A model generated the notes under the pieces. That model saw only the letters and a program-made list of their open reading frames with translations. It had not been told where the DNA came from and ran no database searches. A stretch of DNA of 9,081 nucleotides. Origin: UBA2160 sp964588665 (GTDB lineage: Bacteria > Chloroflexota > Dehalococcoidia > Lucifugimonadales > UBA1123). Every line of letters starts with the position of its first letter. Within the stretch, counting starts at the first letter, position 1. The position numbers and the translations under genes are program-made. Location of the stretch: contig CAZPQQ010000104.1 of assembly GCA_964588665.1 (NCBI GenBank), forward strand, positions 1-9,081, given 5' to 3'. Shown here in pieces: positions 5,766 to 9,081 of this stretch.

Positions 5766-6602
5766 TTAAATCGGGCGCCACACCCTCCGGCCATCGGCCA
5801 GCTCGAATCGGCCGAAGCCAGGCTTCGGGAAATGGCCGGAAGCGACCACCGCGTTCTCTCGCTCGGCCCAGTCGAACAGCTCGCGGCGACTCGCGTGAGA
5901 CTGATCGGGGTCACGATCAGGCGCCGGACTCCACTCGACGTGGTGAGCCTGCGCCGGAACATGGGCCGCATCGCCAACGACTACAGCGCTCTCGCCTGCG
6001 GACGACACGAGGAAGCTGGTGTGACCCGGCGTATGACCCGGCGTCGGCCAGGCTAAAAGCGATTCCGTGATCTGTTGCCTGCCCTCGATAAACTCCATGA
6101 TCCCCAGCGGTTCCAACGGAGCCACCTGATGCTTGATGGTGGTGAACCGCCGCAACCCGGCAGGTGACGTGAACAAGTCCCAGTCGGCTTCGGGGACGTA
6201 GTATTTCGCATTCGAGAACGTCGGACGGTATACGTCATCGTCCCAGATCAAGTTCCAGCCTATATGGTCCAAATGGAGATGCGTCAACACCACCAAGTCG
6301 ATCTCTTCTGTCGTGATTTCCACGGATGCCATGTCCCGTATGAGCTTCCCGGACGACGAGTGCACCATGCCGTGGTCGCCCGTTCCAAGGCCCGTGTCTA
6401 TCAGCACCGTCTGCTCGTCGGATCGAACCACGAAGGAGCCGACATTCATAAGGATGCGCCCTTCCGGGGTGAGACTGCTTCGATAATCCGACCATGCTTC
6501 GGCCGGCACGTTGGGGAAGAAGCTACCGGTTTCGAACTCGAGGTGTCCGTCCGACAAAGAGACGATCTCGACATCCCCGACGACTACGCTGTGTTTCGGC
6601 AT
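5766..6602 (-). CDS. MBL-fold metallo-hydrolase, lactonase-like
   Basis: From the ATG at 6602 the protein has 278 residues, a normal length for single-domain metallo-beta-lactamase-fold hydrolases. The zinc ligands are visible: H108-x-H110-x-D112-H113 in THLHLDHIG, H190/H194 in TPGHTPGHTSF, D211 in VGDAAH, and H257 in ASGHFPKPGFG. The H-x-H-x-D-H motif, the GDAAH segment and the GHFPxPGxG end resemble N-acyl-homoserine lactonases and related hydrolases, but family membership does not fix the substrate. No signal peptide is seen, so it is probably cytoplasmic. A TTG at 6626 would add eight residues; the ATG is preferred because GGAGGGG lies about 10 bases upstream. It lies 84 bases downstream of the ABC exporter gene on the same strand, so co-transcription is possible but not certain. 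Confidence 0.92.
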   Translation of the reverse strand: MPKHSVVVGDVEIVSLSDGHLEFETGSFFPNVPAEAWSDYRSSLTPEGRILMNVGSFVVRSDEQTVLIDTGLGTGDHGMVHSSSGKLIRDMASVEITTEEIDLVVLTHLHLDHIGWNLIWDDDVYRPTFSNAKYYVPEADWDLFTSPAGLRRFTTIKHQVAPLEPLGIMEFIEGRQQITESLLAWPTPGHTPGHTSFLVSSAGESAVVVGDAAHVPAQAHHVEWSPAPDRDPDQSHASRRELFDWAERENAVVASGHFPKPGFGRFELADGRRVWRPI

Positions 6603-6686
6603 GTGTTCGCACCCCTCCCATGTCAATGTGGCAATTAGAGCGCGGCCCCGTGTTGGCGGCGCACGACGCCCACCGGGCCGGCGAAA

Positions 6687-8456
6687 CTAATCCGACGCGG
6701 CGGCAAATCCTCGCATTTCGACATCTCCGCTGGCGCTGACCACGATCCCGTCTTCGATCTCCATCCGAGCGTTGCAGTAGTCCAGCGTACTGAGTCGGTG
6801 CGCGATCATGAACGTGGTGCGACCTACCATCAGTCGCTCCATCGTCTCCATGATTCCGGCCTCGGTCTGAGTGTCGACGGCACTGGTTGGTTCGTCAAGG
6901 ATCAGTATCGGGGCGTCCTTGAGGAACGCCCGCGCCAGGGCAACTCGTTGACGCTCGCCGCCTGACAGCCGCATGCCCCGTTCGCCGACCAGGGTATCGT
7001 ATCCCTCGCGCAACCCGCTGACAAACTCGTGGATGTTGGCTGCGCGCGCCGCGGCTTCGATGTCGGATTGGGACGCCCCCGGCAAACCGTAGGCGATGTT
7101 TTCGGCGATGCTGCTCGAAAACAGCACCGGCTCCTGCAATACGATGGCGAACTGCGCCCGCAATTTGGCGAGCTCGTAGTCGCGTATATCCACTCCGTCG
7201 ATCAACACGACTCCTCCCGTCGGATCGTAGAAGCGCGGGAGCAGACTGGCCACCGTGGTCTTCCCGGCGCCCGTGTGACCGGAAACGCCGAGCCTCGTCC
7301 CCGCTTCGACTCTGAAGGACACGTCATCCAGTACCGGTTGGCCTTCACCGTAAGCGAACGAGACGTTTCGAAACTCGACGACTCCTTTTGCTCTTAGCAG
7401 GGGAACCGGATTCGCCGGGTCGGAGACGTCGGGCGCCTCGTCGAGGAGATCGAAAGCACGCTCCATGCTCACCATGGACGCCTGAAGCGTCGCTGTCTGG
7501 CGGCTGATCATCCTGAGCGGCGCGTAGAGCTGCGCGATGTAGGCCAGCACGACCAGGAGATCGCCCAATGACAGCACTCCGTTCACGACGTTGCGAACGC
7601 CGACGTACAGCACCAGCGCCGTACCCAACGCGATTGTCAGATTCACGAGCAGGCCGAAGACCCCTTCCGCTACGCCCAGCCTAACGCGCATTCTCACGCC
7701 GACATCGGCGTGCTCCTCGAATCTCTCTTGCTCTCCGGTTTCGCGTCCGAATGCCTTGACCACCCTGAAGGCGCCCAGGGCTTCCTGCACCACTCGGATG
7801 GAGTCGCTTTCAGTTCGGCGCGCCTCCCGATACCGGCCGCGCATCCTGCTGTTGTAGTACCTGGCGAATCCGAACAGCACGGGAGACACCGCCATGGCAA
7901 CCACCGCGAGTTGCCAGTCGATGCTAACGATAACGAACACCATGGACGCGAGGGTGACCGCGGACGCCAAAGTCGGGATCACGCTGTTGATGGCTATCTC
8001 TCGTATGGCGGGAGCGTCCTGCTGCACGCGGTAGACGGAGTCGGACAACCCTTGTGAGTCGTGGTAAAGGAGCGACAGCTTCTGAAGGTGCGCGAAGAGC
8101 ATCGACCGGAACTCTTTCATCAACCCCTGTCCCGCAATCGCTCTAAGCGCGTTGCTGACCAGCTCTTGCAGTTGCGCCAGCAGGACAATCGCCACTTGTA
8201 GACCCGCCGCGAAAGCCAGCAACCGGAGATTGCTCTCGGACAAGGCCGCGGGAACGATCGGCGCCACGAAACCCGGTATCGGTTCCGAACCCACGACGCT
8301 GTCGACGGCGATCTTGAGCGGAAGCGGAGTCAGCAACGCAAGGGGCACGCCGAACATTCTCAGCAGCAGGAGGGCGGAGAGGTGACCCCAATACGGCCGA
8401 GCCTGCAGCGCCATTCGGCGGAACAGGGAACGATCTCCCGGGTTTGTTGATGCCAA
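6687..8456 (-). CDS. ABC exporter, fused membrane and ATPase domains (MsbA/LmrA-like half-transporter)
   Basis: A 589-residue protein with one ABC transmembrane domain (about 1-335, six helices) followed by one ATPase domain (about 355-580), which would act as a dimer in the inner membrane. Nucleotide-binding motifs are intact: Walker A GHTGAGKT (393-400), Q-loop Q441, signature LSGGE (497-501), Walker B ILILDE (517-522), D-loop SAVD (525-528) and H-loop H553. The family exports lipids, peptides or drugs; the substrate is not predictable here. The start is TTG 3 bases after the stop of the upstream membrane protein, with GGAG 9 bases before it. Later ATGs would cut into the N-terminal domain. 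The C-terminal tail after the H-loop is short and lacks the usual G-x-H-x-x-L segment. Confidence 0.94.
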   Translation of the reverse strand: MASTNPGDRSLFRRMALQARPYWGHLSALLLLRMFGVPLALLTPLPLKIAVDSVVGSEPIPGFVAPIVPAALSESNLRLLAFAAGLQVAIVLLAQLQELVSNALRAIAGQGLMKEFRSMLFAHLQKLSLLYHDSQGLSDSVYRVQQDAPAIREIAINSVIPTLASAVTLASMVFVIVSIDWQLAVVAMAVSPVLFGFARYYNSRMRGRYREARRTESDSIRVVQEALGAFRVVKAFGRETGEQERFEEHADVGVRMRVRLGVAEGVFGLLVNLTIALGTALVLYVGVRNVVNGVLSLGDLLVVLAYIAQLYAPLRMISRQTATLQASMVSMERAFDLLDEAPDVSDPANPVPLLRAKGVVEFRNVSFAYGEGQPVLDDVSFRVEAGTRLGVSGHTGAGKTTVASLLPRFYDPTGGVVLIDGVDIRDYELAKLRAQFAIVLQEPVLFSSSIAENIAYGLPGASQSDIEAAARAANIHEFVSGLREGYDTLVGERGMRLSGGERQRVALARAFLKDAPILILDEPTSAVDTQTEAGIMETMERLMVGRTTFMIAHRLSTLDYCNARMEIEDGIVVSASGDVEMRGFAAASD

Positions 8457-8459
8457 TGC

Positions 8460-8843
8460 TTAAGTCTCCCGTTCAGCCGCCGAAGCGATGAACGGTGTTG
8501 TCGCCGGAGTGTTCACCGGTCTCGCCACCAGCGTCACGTTCCTGATTTCGTCGGGGCGGAAAGTCTGGGGGCGCCAATGCTTTATCCATCCTCCGGTGAA
8601 CCCGCCAGCCGGCGCCAAGGCGAACCTTCGCGCGGTTACTCGCCAGGGCAGGTCGGGCTTGTAGAACGTGAGGAGACCAAGAACGCTGGCGCCGAGCGCG
8701 GTTGTCGAGACAAGCAACATAAGCGGTGGCATGTAGTGTCCAGGCACGACAGTTAACGTAATCATCAAGGCGCCGAATCCGAACAGTATCCCGAGTATCA
8801 CGCCGATCCCGCCGCGGACAGCCAAGGCGATCCAGTATTCCAA
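8460..8843 (-). CDS. Small membrane protein of unknown function, upstream of the ABC exporter
   Basis: I do not recognise this 127-residue protein. Two hydrophobic segments (about 5-31 and 38-60) are followed by a soluble tail of about 65 residues with a basic, tryptophan-containing stretch (residues 67-91) and a Thr/Pro/Ala-rich end. The start is a TTG (8841-8843) with a strong AGGAG 5 bases upstream; no ATG offers a comparable site. Its stop lies 3 bases before the ABC exporter start, so the two are almost certainly co-translated. It may be an accessory subunit of that transporter; this is inferred from position only. Confidence 0.72.
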   Translation of the reverse strand: MEYWIALAVRGGIGVILGILFGFGALMITLTVVPGHYMPPLMLLVSTTALGASVLGLLTFYKPDLPWRVTARRFALAPAGGFTGGWIKHWRPQTFRPDEIRNVTLVARPVNTPATTPFIASAAERET

Positions 8844-8885
8844 ACGTTCTCCTCTGCGCCAGTTTCGTTCGGCATCCGTTGGGGA

Positions 8886-8894
8886 ATTTTAGCA
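8886..8894 (-). promoter_or_regulatory. Candidate extended -10 promoter for the membrane protein-ABC-MBL cluster
   Basis: On the minus strand TGC-TAAAAT is an extended -10 element (TGn plus a 5/6 match to TATAAT). The start site would be near 8879, leaving a leader of about 36 bases that contains the AGGAG ribosome-binding site of the TTG start at 8843. No good -35 box is seen 16-18 bases upstream, which extended -10 promoters can tolerate. The rest of 8844-9000 shows nothing else of note. Confidence 0.4.
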
Positions 8895-9000
8895 GCGAAA
8901 ACCGACCCGAAACGAGGACTTATGCATGGTTTCAGCCTCAACGGCAGCTCCCGTCGATGCGACCGAATTTCGTCGAAGCTGCGCGGTTCTTGAGGCAACT

Positions 9001-9029
9001 AAAAAGGGGGCGCGTTTCACGCGCCCCCT
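9001..9029 (-). terminator. Intrinsic terminator of the gene at the right edge
   Basis: Read on the minus strand, an 11-bp perfect stem (AGGGGGCGCGT / ACGCGCCCCCT, arms 9019-9029 and 9005-9015) with a GAA loop is followed at once by a run of five T (9005-9001). It lies about 25 bases after the stop codon at 9055-9057, the expected place for a Rho-independent terminator. It separates that gene from the ABC cluster, which therefore needs its own promoter. Confidence 0.9.
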
Positions 9030-9054
9030 ACTAGTGCAACGCTCTCAGTTTAGA

Positions 9055-9081
9055 TTAGTCGTCCGATTGCGCCACGGCGAG
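9055..9081 (-). CDS. C-terminal end of an unidentified gene (partial)
   Basis: The last eight codons and a TAA stop are inside the window, encoding LAVAQSDD. The reading frame is inferred from the well-placed terminator just downstream. Eight residues are too few to name the protein, and other frames cannot be excluded. It is transcribed in the same direction as the ABC cluster but ends at its own terminator. Confidence 0.5.
   Translation of the reverse strand, partial: LAVAQSDD

Noticed and set aside
6024..6045. Tandem GACCCGGCGT repeat, 12-base period
   Set aside because: It encodes the conserved TPGHTPGHT zinc-ligand segment of the MBL fold and is not a separate repeat.
8798..8998. 66-codon minus-strand frame upstream of the ABC cluster
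   Set aside because: It overlaps the TTG start and ribosome-binding site of the 127-aa gene, lies across the candidate promoter and has no protein features.

Overview
The window reads as a moderately GC-rich bacterial chromosome segment with compact, mostly co-directional genes. The gene families, the frequent non-ATG starts and the GC-rich hairpin repeats at the left edge are compatible with an uncultivated marine Chloroflexota lineage of the SAR202/Dehalococcoidia type. That placement is an inference from general resemblance; no phylogenetic marker is present. One gene is on the plus strand and all the others are on the minus strand. No tRNA, rRNA, CRISPR array, transposase or phage gene is visible.

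Layout from left to right. Bases 1-515 hold no convincing gene. Bases 1-177 carry two related GC-rich hairpin elements in opposite orientation plus a third hairpin, and 181-515 hold a palindrome and a long-range inverted repeat. Next comes a plus-strand MFS exporter (516-1820), which converges with a 14-base gap on a minus-strand operon. Read in its own direction (right to left), that operon is fabI, then the alpha and beta subunits of a split thiamine-diphosphate decarboxylase of the sulfopyruvate/phosphonopyruvate family. The junctions are 3 bases and an 8-base overlap. A promoter-like sequence sits just upstream of fabI.

Further right is a second minus-strand operon for an envelope-stress-type module: a 62-aa PspC-domain protein, an 80-aa two-helix membrane protein of the LiaI/LiaF transmembrane type, and a 390-aa protein with acidic 24-residue repeats, three membrane helices and a LiaF/toastrack-like beta domain. 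A roughly 320-base gap without a recognisable gene separates it from the third minus-strand cluster. That cluster is a small two-helix membrane protein (TTG start), a full-length ABC exporter half-transporter (TTG start, 3 bases downstream), and an MBL-fold hydrolase of the lactonase-like type. An extended -10 sequence precedes the cluster. The window ends with an 11-bp-stem intrinsic terminator and the last eight codons of another minus-strand gene.

The genes look like ordinary housekeeping and envelope functions (fatty-acid elongation, export, membrane stress), with a 2-oxoacid decarboxylase co-transcribed with enoyl reductase. I found no clear evidence of a wholly new system. The most unusual points are the fabI-decarboxylase operon, the acidic 24-residue repeats on the LiaF-like protein, and the inverted GC-rich repeat elements at the left edge.
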